Source: an uncultured Lachnospiraceae bacterium
GTDB lineage: Bacteria; Bacillota; Clostridia; Lachnospirales; Lachnospiraceae
Assembly (NCBI GenBank): GCA_946541955.1
Contig: CAMNJZ010000002.1
Location: 1-62,722, forward strand
Direction of reading: 5' to 3'
Length of the DNA: 62,722 nucleotides
A program made the translations under genes and the position numbers. How positions within the stretch are numbered: the first letter of the stretch is position 1; the number at the start of each line of letters is the position of its first letter. This document shows positions 32,473 through 41,881 of this stretch, in pieces. The notes under the pieces were generated by a model that was not told where the DNA came from, made no database searches, and saw only the letters and a program-made list of their open reading frames with translations.

Positions 32473-32501
32473 ATTTTACCCGCACCGCCCCGGCGTGTCA
32501 A
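32473..32501 (-). promoter_or_regulatory. Strong sigma-A promoter of ylxM-ffh-rpsP-khpA
   Basis: Consensus TTGACA (32501-32496), a 17-base spacer and TAAAAT (32478-32473). A perfect inverted repeat TGTCAAG-N8-CTTGACA (32496-32517) overlaps the -35 box and could be an operator. Confidence 0.85.
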
Positions 32502-32557
32502 GTATTTTTTCTTGACATCTTTCAATGAAATCCGGGCAGATCCCGTCTCTTTCTTTT

Positions 32558-33532
32558 TTACTCCTCAAAGCGAAGGCAGAGGAAGACGCTCCCGTCCACG
32601 CCGTCCAGCATAATGGACGCTCCGTAGCGCCAGGTCTGGAATTCGTAGGGATAGTAGGGATAGTCTCCGTATTCCTGCAGCCACTTGGAATAATCCTCCA
32701 GCTGGGGCAGATCCAGCAGGCCGCAGAAGGTCTTGTCGTCCGCGCAGATGACGGGCCTGTAGCCCGCCTCCTTTAGGACCCTGCAGGCGGCCAGGACGCC
32801 CTCCGTCCAGCCCAGCCTTGCGATCTCATTGGCAGGCTCCCTGCTGGGATAGACCATCTGGAGACCGATCTCATCGCTGCAGTGGCCCTTCCAGTTCTCC
32901 AGCCAGCTGACCAGCTCCTGTCCTTCAATCTCCCCTGCTTCGGCGTTTCTGGCCGTCAGGGTCACATAGACAAAGATCTCCATGCCGGCGTCTTCGGCCT
33001 TTTGCATCTGGTCGGCGGAAATCTCATCGGAAAGAAATTCCTGCCTGGAATTGAACCGTCCCGCATAGATGTTGACGAATTCCATTCCCTGTTCCTTCAT
33101 CTTTTCAAAATCGATGCTGAAGGTATTCTGATTGATATCGATTCCGGACCTTACATGCTCAAAGCGGGTCCCCGTATAGGTCAGGATCCCTCTTTCATCC
33201 TTCTCGAAATCCTCCGGCGCAAAGCTGCTGCGGGGGACGTCCTCCAGAGGATAAAAGCTGTAAGAGCCGTAGTCGTCGATCACGACCCGGTCGGGATACA
33301 GGCTCCGGATCACGGACAGAGGGTCCCTCCCTTCCCGGAAGGCGTCCTCCATCTGGCCCAGCAGGGCGTCCCGCCCCTCTGTCCGGGCCTTTTCCGTCTC
33401 CAGATTCGTAAGCCTGCTGCCCCGGAAGGTCATGTAAAGGATCCCGCTGAGAGAAGCCAGGGAGATCAGACACATAATAATGATGTTGATCAGATAGATT
33501 GTATTAAATTTCTGATGATTGTCTCTTTTCAT
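32558..33532 (-). CDS. Membrane-anchored GH25-like protein, probably non-catalytic
   Basis: A 324-residue protein with an N-terminal membrane helix (about 11-35), a region to about 125, and a C-terminal domain like GH25 muramidases. GIDINQNTFSIDFEKMKEQGMEFVNI (from 130) matches the GIDVSxxQGxIDWxxVKxxGxxFVxIR opening, GYRPVICADDKTF matches the middle strand, and FQTWRYG (298-304) with DGVDGSV matches the end. The strand that should carry the catalytic D-x-E reads IGLQMVYPS (222-230), so the acids appear lost. It follows ilvA by 33 bases. The fold match is by eye; a cell-wall-binding or structural role is inference. Confidence 0.7.
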   Translation of the reverse strand: MKRDNHQKFNTIYLINIIIMCLISLASLSGILYMTFRGSRLTNLETEKARTEGRDALLGQMEDAFREGRDPLSVIRSLYPDRVVIDDYGSYSFYPLEDVPRSSFAPEDFEKDERGILTYTGTRFEHVRSGIDINQNTFSIDFEKMKEQGMEFVNIYAGRFNSRQEFLSDEISADQMQKAEDAGMEIFVYVTLTARNAEAGEIEGQELVSWLENWKGHCSDEIGLQMVYPSREPANEIARLGWTEGVLAACRVLKEAGYRPVICADDKTFCGLLDLPQLEDYSKWLQEYGDYPYYPYEFQTWRYGASIMLDGVDGSVFLCLRFEE

Positions 33533-33565
33533 CTCGATTCACATTCCCCTGGCGGCGTTTTCTCC

Positions 33566-34789
33566 TCAGATCAGGGTGCTGACAAGCTGGGGCGCCAGGC
33601 CGCTTTCCTTAAGGGCCGCAATGATCTCCTTCTTGTGGTCGGTCCCGAAGGCTTCAATGGTGATCTTGAGCTCCACTGCCGCATTGCGGTTGATGGATAC
33701 GAACTGGTTGTGCTCGAGCTTGACCACGTTGCCGCCGCACTCGGCCAGGATTCCCGATACCCTGTGCAGCTCGCCCGGCTTGTCGGGCAGAAGCACAGAA
33801 ACGGTAAAGATCCTGTCTCTCAGGATCAGGCCCTGCTGTACGACGGAGGACATGGTCGTAATGTCCATGTTGCCGCCGGAAAGAACGGAGACCACCTTTT
33901 TGCCTGCGCACTCCAGATGGCGCAGGGCGGCCACCGTCAGAAGGCCGGAGTTCTCCACCACCATCTTGTGATTTTCGACCATATCCAGGAAAGCAGTGAC
34001 CAGCTCTTCGTCGGAAACGGTGATCACCTCGTCCAGGTTCTGCTGCAGATAGGGGAAGATCTTTGCACCGGGGGTCTTGACGGCCGTGCCGTCCGCAATG
34101 GTATTGACCCCGGGCAGGGTCACAACTTTCCCCTCCCGGAGGGACTCTGTCAGGCAGGCCGCTCCTGCGGGCTCGACGCCGATCACCTTCACATTGGGCT
34201 TGAGCATCTTGGCCAGGGCCGATACGCCGGTGGCCAGACCGCCGCCGCCCACGGGGACCAGGATGATGTCCACCAGGGGCAGGTCCTTGACGATTTCCAT
34301 GGCAATGGTGCCCTGGCCTGTGGCTACATCCAGATCGTCAAAGGGATGGATGAAGGTATAGCCCTTCTCCTCGGCCAGGGTATAGGCGTGCTCGCAGGCT
34401 TCGTCATAGACGTCCCCGTGCAGAACGACCTGGGCCCCCAGGGCCTTGGTCCGGTTGACCTTGATCAGGGGCGTGGTGGTCGGCATGACGATGACCGCCT
34501 TTGCGCCGATCCTGGAGGCGGCAAAGGCCACGCCCTGGGCGTGGTTGCCGGCGGAGGCCGTGATCAGGCCCCGGTCTCTTTCCTCCTGGCTCAGGGTGGA
34601 AATCTTATAGTAGGCCCCTCTTACCTTGTAGGCGCCGGTCCTCTGCATGTTTTCGGGTTTCAGATAGACCTTTGCGCCGGTAATGGCGCTGAAATAATCG
34701 GAATAGATCAGCTCCGTGTCCAGGGTCACCTGACGGACGATGTCGCAGGCCTGCTCAAACTTATCCAGGCTCAGCTGTTCATTGCTCAT
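33566..34789 (-). CDS. ilvA: Threonine ammonia-lyase (threonine deaminase)
   Basis: PLP enzyme converting threonine to 2-oxobutyrate, the entry to isoleucine. The PLP lysine is in NMQRTGAYKVRGAYYKI, SAGNHAQGVAFAA and the phosphate loop PVGGGGLATGVSALAK follow, and the C-terminal part from about residue 325 is an ACT domain (FTVSVLLPDKPGELHRVSGILAECGGNVVKLEHN). At 407 residues it is the single-ACT form. It lies between ftsY and the GH25-like gene, away from the ilvBNC operon. A catabolic role is possible. Confidence 0.9.
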   Translation of the reverse strand: MSNEQLSLDKFEQACDIVRQVTLDTELIYSDYFSAITGAKVYLKPENMQRTGAYKVRGAYYKISTLSQEERDRGLITASAGNHAQGVAFAASRIGAKAVIVMPTTTPLIKVNRTKALGAQVVLHGDVYDEACEHAYTLAEEKGYTFIHPFDDLDVATGQGTIAMEIVKDLPLVDIILVPVGGGGLATGVSALAKMLKPNVKVIGVEPAGAACLTESLREGKVVTLPGVNTIADGTAVKTPGAKIFPYLQQNLDEVITVSDEELVTAFLDMVENHKMVVENSGLLTVAALRHLECAGKKVVSVLSGGNMDITTMSSVVQQGLILRDRIFTVSVLLPDKPGELHRVSGILAECGGNVVKLEHNQFVSINRNAAVELKITIEAFGTDHKKEIIAALKESGLAPQLVSTLI

Positions 34790-34819
34790 TTTTTTCTTTC
34801 TCCTGTTTCTTTATCCCGG

Positions 34820-35749
34820 TCAATAGAAGAGGGCGTCTACGAACTGGTCGGGATTGAATTTCTGAAGATCCTCGATCTTCTCTCCTACGCCAATGAATTT
34901 CACCGGGATGCCCAGCTCAGACTGGACTGCAATGGCAATGCCGCCCTTGGCGGTTCCGTCCATCTTGGTGAGAATGATGCCTGTCAGATTGGTGACGGAG
35001 GCAAATTCTCTGGCCTGAGAAATGGCATTCTGCCCGGTGGTGGCATCCAGTACCACCCAGTTTTCCCTGATGCATCCGGGATATTCCCTGGAAATCACGC
35101 GGTCGATCTTATTGAGCTCATTCATCAGGTTCTTTTTATTATGAAGTCTTCCTGCCGTATCGCAAAGGAGAATATCGGTCTTTCTGGCCCTGGCCGCATT
35201 GACGGCGTCATAGACCACGCTGGCAGGATCCGACCCTTCTGCGCCGGAAATGATATCCACCTGGGCCCTTCTGGCCCATTCGGTCAGCTGCTCGTTGGCG
35301 GCCGCCCGGAAGGTATCTGCGGAGGCGATCAGGACCCGCTTGCCCTGCTGCCTGTACTTGGCCGCCAGCTTGCCCACCGTCGTGGTCTTGCCCACGCCGT
35401 TGACGCCGATGACCAGGATGATCGCCGGTCCCTGTTCATAATCGTAGGCGTCCTTTGGCTGCCGCATCTGGTTGCGGATCTGCAGAAGCAGCTCCTGCCG
35501 GCAGTCCGCCGCCCAGCGGATCTTTTCGGCCTTGACCTGGCTGCGCAGATGGTCCATGAGGAGCTCCGCCGTATGCACGCCGATATCTCCCATGATCATG
35601 GTCTCTTCCAGCTCCTCCAGGAACTCATCCGTGACTTTGTCATAGGAAGCAAAGACCATGTCCATGTTGTCGGTCAAATTGGCTTTGGTCTTGGAAAGGC
35701 CTTCCTTCAGTCTGGCGAAGAGACCCTTCTTTTCTTCATTACCACTCAT
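34820..35749 (-). CDS. ftsY: SRP receptor FtsY
   Basis: Membrane-associated GTPase that receives SRP-ribosome complexes. The short acidic N-terminal A region is nearly absent and a helical N domain begins about residue 10 ([22 protein letters not shown]). The G domain shows [55 protein letters not shown] and [13 protein letters not shown]. It has 309 residues. It follows smc by 23 bases, the conserved Firmicutes order. Confidence 0.97.
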   Translation of the reverse strand: MSGNEEKKGLFARLKEGLSKTKANLTDNMDMVFASYDKVTDEFLEELEETMIMGDIGVHTAELLMDHLRSQVKAEKIRWAADCRQELLLQIRNQMRQPKDAYDYEQGPAIILVIGVNGVGKTTTVGKLAAKYRQQGKRVLIASADTFRAAANEQLTEWARRAQVDIISGAEGSDPASVVYDAVNAARARKTDILLCDTAGRLHNKKNLMNELNKIDRVISREYPGCIRENWVVLDATTGQNAISQAREFASVTNLTGIILTKMDGTAKGGIAIAVQSELGIPVKFIGVGEKIEDLQKFNPDQFVDALFY

Positions 35750-35772
35750 ATGCTTTCCTCTCTCAAGTGTAT

Positions 35773-38700
35773 TCAGTCATCCAGCTGGGCGTCCACCAGG
35801 TCCACAGAGACCAGGGTGGAAATGCCCTTTTCCTGCATGGTGATGCCATAGAGTCTGTCAGCCTCCTCCATCGTGCCCCTTCTGTGGGTGATCACGATGA
35901 ACTGGGTGTGCTCCGTCAGTTTATGAAGATAACCGGAAAATCTCCCTACATTGCTCTCATCCAGGGCCGCCTCGATCTCGTCCAGGAGGCAGAAGGGTGA
36001 GGGCTTGAGGTTCTGGATGGCAAACAGGAGGGAAATGGCCGTCAGGGCCTTTTCACCGCCCGAGAGCTGCATCATGTTCTGGAGCTTTTTGCCGGGCGGC
36101 TGGGCGATGACCCTGACCCCGGCCTGGAGGATATCCACGTCTTCGATCAGCTCCAGCTTTCCGCTGCCGCCGCCAAAGAGCTGGCGGAAGACCCGGTTGT
36201 ATTCCACGGCGATCTTCTGGAACTGGTCCTTGAACTGCCTGCGCATGGCCTCGTCCAGCTCCGCAATGATGCCCTCGAGCTTGCGGGCTCCCTCCACCAG
36301 GTCGTCGTGCTGTCCCTTGAGGAAGGTATAGCGTTCGTTGACCTCGCGGAATTCCTCGATTGCGTTGGGATTGATGCTGCCCAGAGACCGGATCTGCTTC
36401 TTGAGCTCATCCGCCTGTCTGTGGAGCTCTCCGATATCCACCGGGTCTTCATAGCGCAGCGCCGCAGCCTCCGCCACCGAAAGCTCGTAGGTCTCCCACA
36501 TATAGGCGGTCATGGAAGCCAGCCCCTCCTCCAGACGTTCGATCCTGGAAGTAAAGCGCAGGCATTCCTTTTCCAGATCCGTGATCCTGGCCGAAAGCTT
36601 CTCCCGGCTGGCATAGAGATTTTTCTGGTCTGCGCCCAGTTTTTCCTTTTCCTGGTTCTGCTCCTTTAAAAGATCCCGTCCGGCGTCCCGGTCGCTCCCG
36701 GAAGCATCCAGCTTATCCTGCTGCTCGCGGATCCGTTCCTCCTTTTCCCGGATTTCTTCTACGGCCCCCGCGATAGAGGCTTCCACCTCGCGAAGGTCGG
36801 CCAGGAAACGGTCTATTTCTCCCTGCAGCCTCTCATGGCTCTGCTGCTCGAAGCCGGCCTGCTGCAGGGCCTTTTCCAGACGGATGGTCCAGTCGGCCGC
36901 TTCCTTCTTGCAGGCCTCTTCCCTGGTCTGGAGCTCTGTCAGCTCCCCTTCCAGGGCCGCAGAGGTCTTTGAAAGGTCCTCCTCCGCCTGAAGGGATTTC
37001 TCCAGATCCCCCTGGCAGGTCTCCTGCTGGTCCCGGAGCTCTTTGATCTGCAGGGTGAGGAGCTCCTCTTCCCTTCGCATCTCTTCCTCAGAACCGGTCA
37101 TTTCCTGGACCTTCTGCCGCTCTGCGATCATGTTCATCCGGACCGTGTTCTGTTCGATGCGTTTTTGCTGCTCTTCCCGGACCGCCTTGTCGGCCTCCAG
37201 ACGAAGGGCGTTTCGTTCCTGCTTGATCTGATCGATCAGGTCTTCGGCCTCGTCCACCGCCTTCTGACAGGCGGCTTCCCTGGCCCTGAGCTCTTCGATC
37301 TCCCGCCTTCTGCCCAGCAGATTGCTGCTGTTCTTAAAGGTACCGCCGCTGATGGAGCCCCCCGGCATGAAAAGCTCTCCGTCCAGGGTCACCAGACGGA
37401 TGGACTGCTTGTATTTGCGGGAAACTCTGACAGCGTTTTCATAGCTGTCCACCACCACGGTCCGGCCAAGAAGATTGACCGCCACGTCCCTGTACTGGTC
37501 CTGGATGGCCACCAGGGTATCGGCCGTGCCGATGACCCCGCTCTCCGAGAGGACTTCCCTTCTGGAGAAGGCCTGGGAGGACCGGATGGCCGTAAGAGGC
37601 AGGAAGGTGGCTCTGCCGGCCCTGTCTCTCTTGAGCATGTCGATCATGGCTCTGGCGGTTTCTTCATCCTTTGTGACGACGTTCTGGATGCTGCCGCCCA
37701 GGGCAATATCGATGGCCGTCTCATATTCCTTACGGGTGCTGATGAGGTCTGCCACAACGCCGATCAGACCGGGCTGGGAGTGCTTATGCTCCATGACCCT
37801 GCGTACGGCGCCGCCAAAGCCCTCGTAGCGCTCCGCCATATTGACGATGGCGTTGACCCGGGACCTGGCCTCATGGACCTGGCTCTGGTGCTTCCTGAGG
37901 TCTTCATCGGCCCTGGTCAGCTTTCCCTTGCAGGCAAAGATCCTGCCCTCCAGGTCCTTTTGTCTGGCCTGGTTCTCTTTGATCTCCCCGCTGATTTCCT
38001 CGAAGCGCTTTTGCAGCTCTTCGATCCGTCTGGCCTGGACCGATTCCGTATCCCTGGCCTTGGAAAGCTGGTCCTCCAGCTCCTTCTTTCGCTTCTCAGA
38101 CTGCTCGATCCTGGTCTGGGCCGAAGCCAGTCTGGACTTGATGGAGCCTCTCTCGTCGATCAGATCCAGCACGCCGATCCTGGCCGCATCCAGCTTTCCG
38201 CTCCTGTCGGCGATGGCGTCCTGCAGAGAGCGAAGCTCCCTGTCCGCCTGGTCTGCCCCTGCCCGGATCCGGGCCAGGGTCTCCTCCGCCGCATCCTTTC
38301 TGGTGGTCAGCTGGTCCATTTCCTCGGACCGGGACCGGATCTGGTCCTGGAGCTGGTCCCTGCGGGCAGTAAAGTGGTCCCTGGAGGATTTGGCAGAAGC
38401 GATCTGCTCCCTGCAGACACGGATGTCCGCCTCCAGGGCGTTTCTGACGATATCCGCGTCCGAGATCCTGGACCTTGTCTCTTCGATCTGCTTTTCCAGC
38501 TCCTCCAGACGCTCCTGGACCTCCTGGTAGGCGCTGCCCGCCTGGTCGTATTCCGTCCTGGCAGCAGTCAGGTCTGCGTCGGCGATGCCGGATTTTTCCT
38601 TCATATCGGAAAGACGCTCCATATTCCTGCGGTTTTCGATCAGGAAGATATTGGCGTCCACCGTCTTCAGGGTCTCTTTGATATCCAGGAATTCCCTGGT

Positions 38701-39333
38701 CTTTTTGGCCTGCTTTTCCAGAGGGCCCACCTGGCTCTCCAGCATGCCCAGCATATCCGAGATCCTGGTCAGATTGTCCTTTTCGCTCTCCAGCTTCTTT
38801 AAGGAAGCGGCCTTGCGGCGCTTGAATTTGACGATGCCCGCAGCTTCATCAAAGAGCTCTCTTCTGTCCTCGGGCTTGTCCGACAAAATCCTCTCGATCT
38901 GGCCCTGGCCGATGATGGAGTAGCCCTCCTTGCCGATGCCCGTATCGTAGAAGGCCTCCTGGATGTCCTTGAGGCGGCAGGGCGCGCCGTTGATCATATA
39001 TTCGCTCTCGCCGGATCGATAGAGCCGCCTGGCCACCGTCACCTCCTCATAGGGAAGGGGCAGCACATGGTCTGCATTGTCCAGGGTGATGGCCACATAG
39101 GCAGAGCCCAGGGGCCTTCGCAGCTCTGTGCCCGCGAAGATGACGTCCTGCATGGAGGATCCCCGGAGGGACTTGACCTTCTGCTCGCCAAGGACCCACC
39201 GGACAGCGTCCGCCACATTGCTCTTGCCGCTGCCGTTGGGCCCTACAATGGCCGTGATCCCGTTATGAAATTTGAATTCTATTTTGTTTGCAAAGGATTT
39301 GAATCCTTGGATTTCTATGCTTTTTAAATACAC
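35773..39333 (-). CDS. smc: Chromosome partition protein Smc
   Basis: ATPase that compacts and segregates chromosomes with ScpA and ScpB (not in the window). Walker A GPNGSGKSNVADAVRWVLGEQ starts at residue 31. Two long coiled coils flank a hinge domain at about 510-670 (GVVADLISTRKEYETAIDIALGG, PGGSISGG). The C-terminal head has the signature LSGGEKALTAISLLFAI and Walker B PFCLLDEIEAALD. It has 1186 residues, the usual length. It follows rnc by 11 bases. Confidence 0.98.
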   Translation of the reverse strand: MYLKSIEIQGFKSFANKIEFKFHNGITAIVGPNGSGKSNVADAVRWVLGEQKVKSLRGSSMQDVIFAGTELRRPLGSAYVAITLDNADHVLPLPYEEVTVARRLYRSGESEYMINGAPCRLKDIQEAFYDTGIGKEGYSIIGQGQIERILSDKPEDRRELFDEAAGIVKFKRRKAASLKKLESEKDNLTRISDMLGMLESQVGPLEKQAKKTREFLDIKETLKTVDANIFLIENRRNMERLSDMKEKSGIADADLTAARTEYDQAGSAYQEVQERLEELEKQIEETRSRISDADIVRNALEADIRVCREQIASAKSSRDHFTARRDQLQDQIRSRSEEMDQLTTRKDAAEETLARIRAGADQADRELRSLQDAIADRSGKLDAARIGVLDLIDERGSIKSRLASAQTRIEQSEKRKKELEDQLSKARDTESVQARRIEELQKRFEEISGEIKENQARQKDLEGRIFACKGKLTRADEDLRKHQSQVHEARSRVNAIVNMAERYEGFGGAVRRVMEHKHSQPGLIGVVADLISTRKEYETAIDIALGGSIQNVVTKDEETARAMIDMLKRDRAGRATFLPLTAIRSSQAFSRREVLSESGVIGTADTLVAIQDQYRDVAVNLLGRTVVVDSYENAVRVSRKYKQSIRLVTLDGELFMPGGSISGGTFKNSSNLLGRRREIEELRAREAACQKAVDEAEDLIDQIKQERNALRLEADKAVREEQQKRIEQNTVRMNMIAERQKVQEMTGSEEEMRREEELLTLQIKELRDQQETCQGDLEKSLQAEEDLSKTSAALEGELTELQTREEACKKEAADWTIRLEKALQQAGFEQQSHERLQGEIDRFLADLREVEASIAGAVEEIREKEERIREQQDKLDASGSDRDAGRDLLKEQNQEKEKLGADQKNLYASREKLSARITDLEKECLRFTSRIERLEEGLASMTAYMWETYELSVAEAAALRYEDPVDIGELHRQADELKKQIRSLGSINPNAIEEFREVNERYTFLKGQHDDLVEGARKLEGIIAELDEAMRRQFKDQFQKIAVEYNRVFRQLFGGGSGKLELIEDVDILQAGVRVIAQPPGKKLQNMMQLSGGEKALTAISLLFAIQNLKPSPFCLLDEIEAALDESNVGRFSGYLHKLTEHTQFIVITHRRGTMEEADRLYGITMQEKGISTLVSVDLVDAQLDD

Positions 39334-39344
39334 TTTTGTTTTTC

Positions 39345-40034
39345 TCAGGTCTTATGCATGGATGTAAGGTAGCGGTAGGCAGCGTCCTGCTCGGCCGCCT
39401 TTTTGGACTTTCCTCTTCCCCGGGCCGTAAGGACCTCGTCGATATAGAGGCCGCTGATATATTCCGACTCGTGCTCGGGGCCGATCCGGTCCAGCACCTC
39501 ATAGCGTATCCTTCTGCCTTCTCTCTGGATCTCCTCCTGGAGAATGGACTTGCCGTCATAAAAATACTGCTTATGGTCGATATCGTTCAGGATATGGGCC
39601 ATAACAAAATTCCGGACGGCGGGCAGGTCGTCGCTGTCCAGATACATGGCCCCGATCAGGGCTTCCACGACGTCGCACAAAACGGCGTCCTTCTCCCGGG
39701 TCATGCCGGCCTCGGCCCCTCTTCCCAGTCGGATATAGGCTCCCAGGCCCAGCTCTCTGGCGCAGGCCGAAAGGGCCGCTTCACAGACCAGGGAGGCCCG
39801 GAGCTTGGAGAGGCGTCCTTCCTTCATGTCGGGATACTTATGAAATAAAAAAGCGCTGGAAATCATTTCCAGTACAGCATCTCCCAGAAATTCCAGACGT
39901 TCATAGTCACTGTATTTATGTATCTTCTGTTCATTGGCATATGAGGAATGGGTCAGAGCGCATTCCAGCAGATACCGGTCTTTAAAATGGTAGCCTATGG
40001 TACTCTCAAGCTTTGACAGGGATGGCAGCTGCAT
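39345..40034 (-). CDS. rnc: Ribonuclease III
   Basis: Cleaves double-stranded RNA in rRNA maturation and regulation. The catalytic signature ERLEFLGDAVLEM lies near residue 45, and the C-terminal dsRNA-binding domain follows (DGKSILQEEIQREGRR, GRGKSKKAAEQDAAYRYL). The start at 40034 (MQLPSLSKLESTIGYHF, 229 residues) has GGGGAGGAAATCGCC upstream. An upstream in-frame TTG has no ribosome binding site. It lies between acpP and smc. Confidence 0.96.
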   Translation of the reverse strand: MQLPSLSKLESTIGYHFKDRYLLECALTHSSYANEQKIHKYSDYERLEFLGDAVLEMISSAFLFHKYPDMKEGRLSKLRASLVCEAALSACARELGLGAYIRLGRGAEAGMTREKDAVLCDVVEALIGAMYLDSDDLPAVRNFVMAHILNDIDHKQYFYDGKSILQEEIQREGRRIRYEVLDRIGPEHESEYISGLYIDEVLTARGRGKSKKAAEQDAAYRYLTSMHKT

Positions 40035-40155
40035 TTTGGCGATTTCCTCCCCGGCAGACCTCAAATCCGTTCCGGGGTCCTGCCGGATTTCATGAAAAGA
40101 CGGCAGCAGGGACTTGCTCCCCGCTGCCAGCCTCAAATTTTCATTGTTTCTTACA

Positions 40156-40398
40156 TCAGGCGCCTTCTACGGCAGCCTTGATCAGATCATAAGCCTGACC
40201 CACTGTTTCAATACTGGTAATGGAATCCGTATCCACAGTCAGGTCAAATTCTTCTTCGATTCCCATTACAATCTGCGCAACATCCAGAGAATCTGCTCCC
40301 AGATCGTCGGTAAAAGTAGTATCCGGTGTGATTTCATCCTCGGATACGCCCAGTACGTCTACGATGATCGCAACTAATTTCTTGAATTCCTGATCCAT
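40156..40398 (-). CDS. acpP: Acyl carrier protein
   Basis: An 80-residue carrier of fatty acyl chains. The phosphopantetheine attachment serine is S37 in LGADSLDVAQIVM, and the acidic helical sequence is typical. It lies between plsX and rnc, the conserved order, and supplies the acyl groups that PlsX converts to acyl-phosphate. Confidence 0.97.
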   Translation of the reverse strand: MDQEFKKLVAIIVDVLGVSEDEITPDTTFTDDLGADSLDVAQIVMGIEEEFDLTVDTDSITSIETVGQAYDLIKAAVEGA

Positions 40399-40440
40399 AG
40401 TTAACCCCCCTGTTTACAGTATTTATTGAAAAATTGTTCC

Positions 40441-41472
40441 TTACTGATCCTGCCGGCCGGCCCTGCTGCGAAGGTCTACGCCTGTGGTGAACTGCTCGGT
40501 AACACGTTTTTCCTTGAAGTCAATACACTGTGTGCAGGCGATTTCGATCTCCCTGGCTTTGGAATTGCCATGGGCCTTCACGACCAGGCCCCGCAGTCCC
40601 AGCATGGGCGCGCCGCCATAATTGGAAGCGTCAAAACCTGACACCAGTGATTTCAGAGAATCCTTGATCAGCAGGGCACCGATCTTGGATTTCAGAGAAG
40701 ACATGAGGGCGTCCTTCACGCTGTGCAGCAGCATGGAAGCTGCGCCTTCGTAGGTCTTCAGCAGTACATTGCCGGCAAAGGCATCGCAGACCACCACGTC
40801 GGCTCCGCCGGCGGGTACGTCTCTTGCTTCGATATTGCCGATGAAATTGATTCCCCTGCAGGTCTTCAGAAGGGGATAGGTCTCCTTGACCAGGGCGTTG
40901 CCCTTTTCCTCCTCCGTACCCACATTCAGAAGCGCGACTCTGGGATTCATATTTCCGGTCATGTTGGAGAAATAGATCGATCCCATCTGGGCGAACTGGA
41001 CCAGCTGAGAGGGCTTGGCGTCCATATTGGCGCCGCAGTCGACCAAAAGAACAGGACCTTTGGCGGTGGGCAGCACAGGGGCCAGGGGCGATCTTTCAAT
41101 CCCCTTGATCCTGCCTACCAGAAGCTGTCCGCCTGCCAGCGCGGCGCCGGTGGAGCCGGCTGTCACAAAGGCATCACATTCGCCGTTTTTAACCAGGCGC
41201 AGACCCTTCACCATCGAAGAGTCCTTCTTGTTGCGGATGGCGTCCACAGGGGATTCCCCCATTTCGATCACTTCCGAAGCATGGCAGACCCGGATCCTGT
41301 CCTCCGGATACTCTCCGCAGGCAAGGAGCTCTTTCCTGATTTCCTCTTCCCTGCCCACCAGGGTGATGCAAAGCTGGGCGTTGTTTCTTACTGCATTCAC
41401 GCCGCCCCGAACGATTTCTGCAGGGGCGTTGTCGCCTCCCATTGCATCGAGTGCTACATTTACATATTCCAT
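40441..41472 (-). CDS. plsX: Phosphate acyltransferase PlsX
   Basis: Soluble, membrane-associating enzyme that makes acyl-phosphate from acyl-ACP for PlsY (encoded at 22 kb). Family motifs are VALDAMGGDNAPAEIVRGG, SAGSTGAALAGGQLLVGRIKGIERSPLAPVLPT, VDCGANMDAKPSQLVQFA and GNIEARDVPAGGADVVVCDAFAGNVLLKTYEG. Start choice: the longest frame begins inside the promoter (41544-41516) and is excluded. Of the two later ATG codons, 41472 (MEYVNVALDAM, 343 residues) fits the family; 41493 is possible. Confidence 0.95.
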   Translation of the reverse strand: MEYVNVALDAMGGDNAPAEIVRGGVNAVRNNAQLCITLVGREEEIRKELLACGEYPEDRIRVCHASEVIEMGESPVDAIRNKKDSSMVKGLRLVKNGECDAFVTAGSTGAALAGGQLLVGRIKGIERSPLAPVLPTAKGPVLLVDCGANMDAKPSQLVQFAQMGSIYFSNMTGNMNPRVALLNVGTEEEKGNALVKETYPLLKTCRGINFIGNIEARDVPAGGADVVVCDAFAGNVLLKTYEGAASMLLHSVKDALMSSLKSKIGALLIKDSLKSLVSGFDASNYGGAPMLGLRGLVVKAHGNSKAREIEIACTQCIDFKEKRVTEQFTTGVDLRSRAGRQDQ

Positions 41473-41515
41473 TTTTCTCTGACTGCCTTTCATGCACCTG
41501 TCCGGTGCTAGCATT

Positions 41516-41544
41516 ACTATACTAGAATCATAGTGTGAATGCAA
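41516..41544 (-). promoter_or_regulatory. Likely plsX promoter
   Basis: TTGCAT (41544-41539), a 17-base spacer and TATAGT (41521-41516), right after the rpmF terminator. It supports separate transcription of plsX-acpP-rnc-smc-ftsY. Confidence 0.6.
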
Positions 41545-41577
41545 GAAAAAGACCTCTGGAACCAGGTTCCAGAGGTC
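41544..41577 (-). terminator. Intrinsic terminator after rpmF
   Basis: Minus-strand stem GACCTCTGGAAC/GTTCCAGAGGTC (12 bp, loop of 3) followed by TTTTTC. Confidence 0.92.
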
Positions 41578-41604
41578 ATGTTGCTTCTGTTATTCAAAAA
41601 AGAA

Positions 41605-41787
41605 TTAGTCTTCTGCTTTAATAATTTCTTTTTTGTTATAAGAACCGCAGCTCTTGCATACCCTGTGAGGCATCATAAGAGCGCCGCACTTTGTGCATCT
41701 TACAAGAGTCGGAGCAGACATTTTCCAATTTGCTCGTCTCATGTCTCTATGACTTCTTGAAGATTTATTCTTAGGACAGATCGACAT
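41605..41787 (-). CDS. rpmF: 50S ribosomal protein L32
   Basis: A 60-residue zinc-binding ribosomal protein. SICPKNKSSRSHRDMRRANWK opens it, and the four zinc cysteines lie in CTKCGALMMPHRVCKSCG, so this is the zinc-containing form. AAGGAGGTGTAACA precedes the ATG and a consensus promoter lies upstream. It forms the head of the conserved rpmF-plsX gene block but has its own terminator. Confidence 0.97.
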   Translation of the reverse strand: MSICPKNKSSRSHRDMRRANWKMSAPTLVRCTKCGALMMPHRVCKSCGSYNKKEIIKAED

Positions 41788-41827
41788 TGTTACACCTCCT
41801 TACCTTCTAAGTGGTCACACAAATGGT

Positions 41828-41856
41828 ATTATACGAAGGTGCCCTGCTTTTGTCAA
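41828..41856 (-). promoter_or_regulatory. Perfect consensus sigma-A promoter of rpmF
   Basis: TTGACA (41856-41851), a 17-base spacer and TATAAT (41833-41828). It lies 40 bases ahead of the rpmF start. Confidence 0.92.
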
Positions 41857-41881
41857 CGAGAAATTCCGGCTTATTTTTCGC

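Noticed and set aside
32882-35851. A 989-codon open frame on the plus strand opposite ilvA and ftsY
   Set aside because: It lies antisense to two certain genes, has no similarity I recognise and no ribosome binding site. High GC and codon bias leave long open frames opposite real genes here.
37165-38802. A 545-codon plus-strand frame with Leu/Gly-rich sequence
   Set aside because: It is antisense to the coiled-coil part of smc and is a composition artefact.
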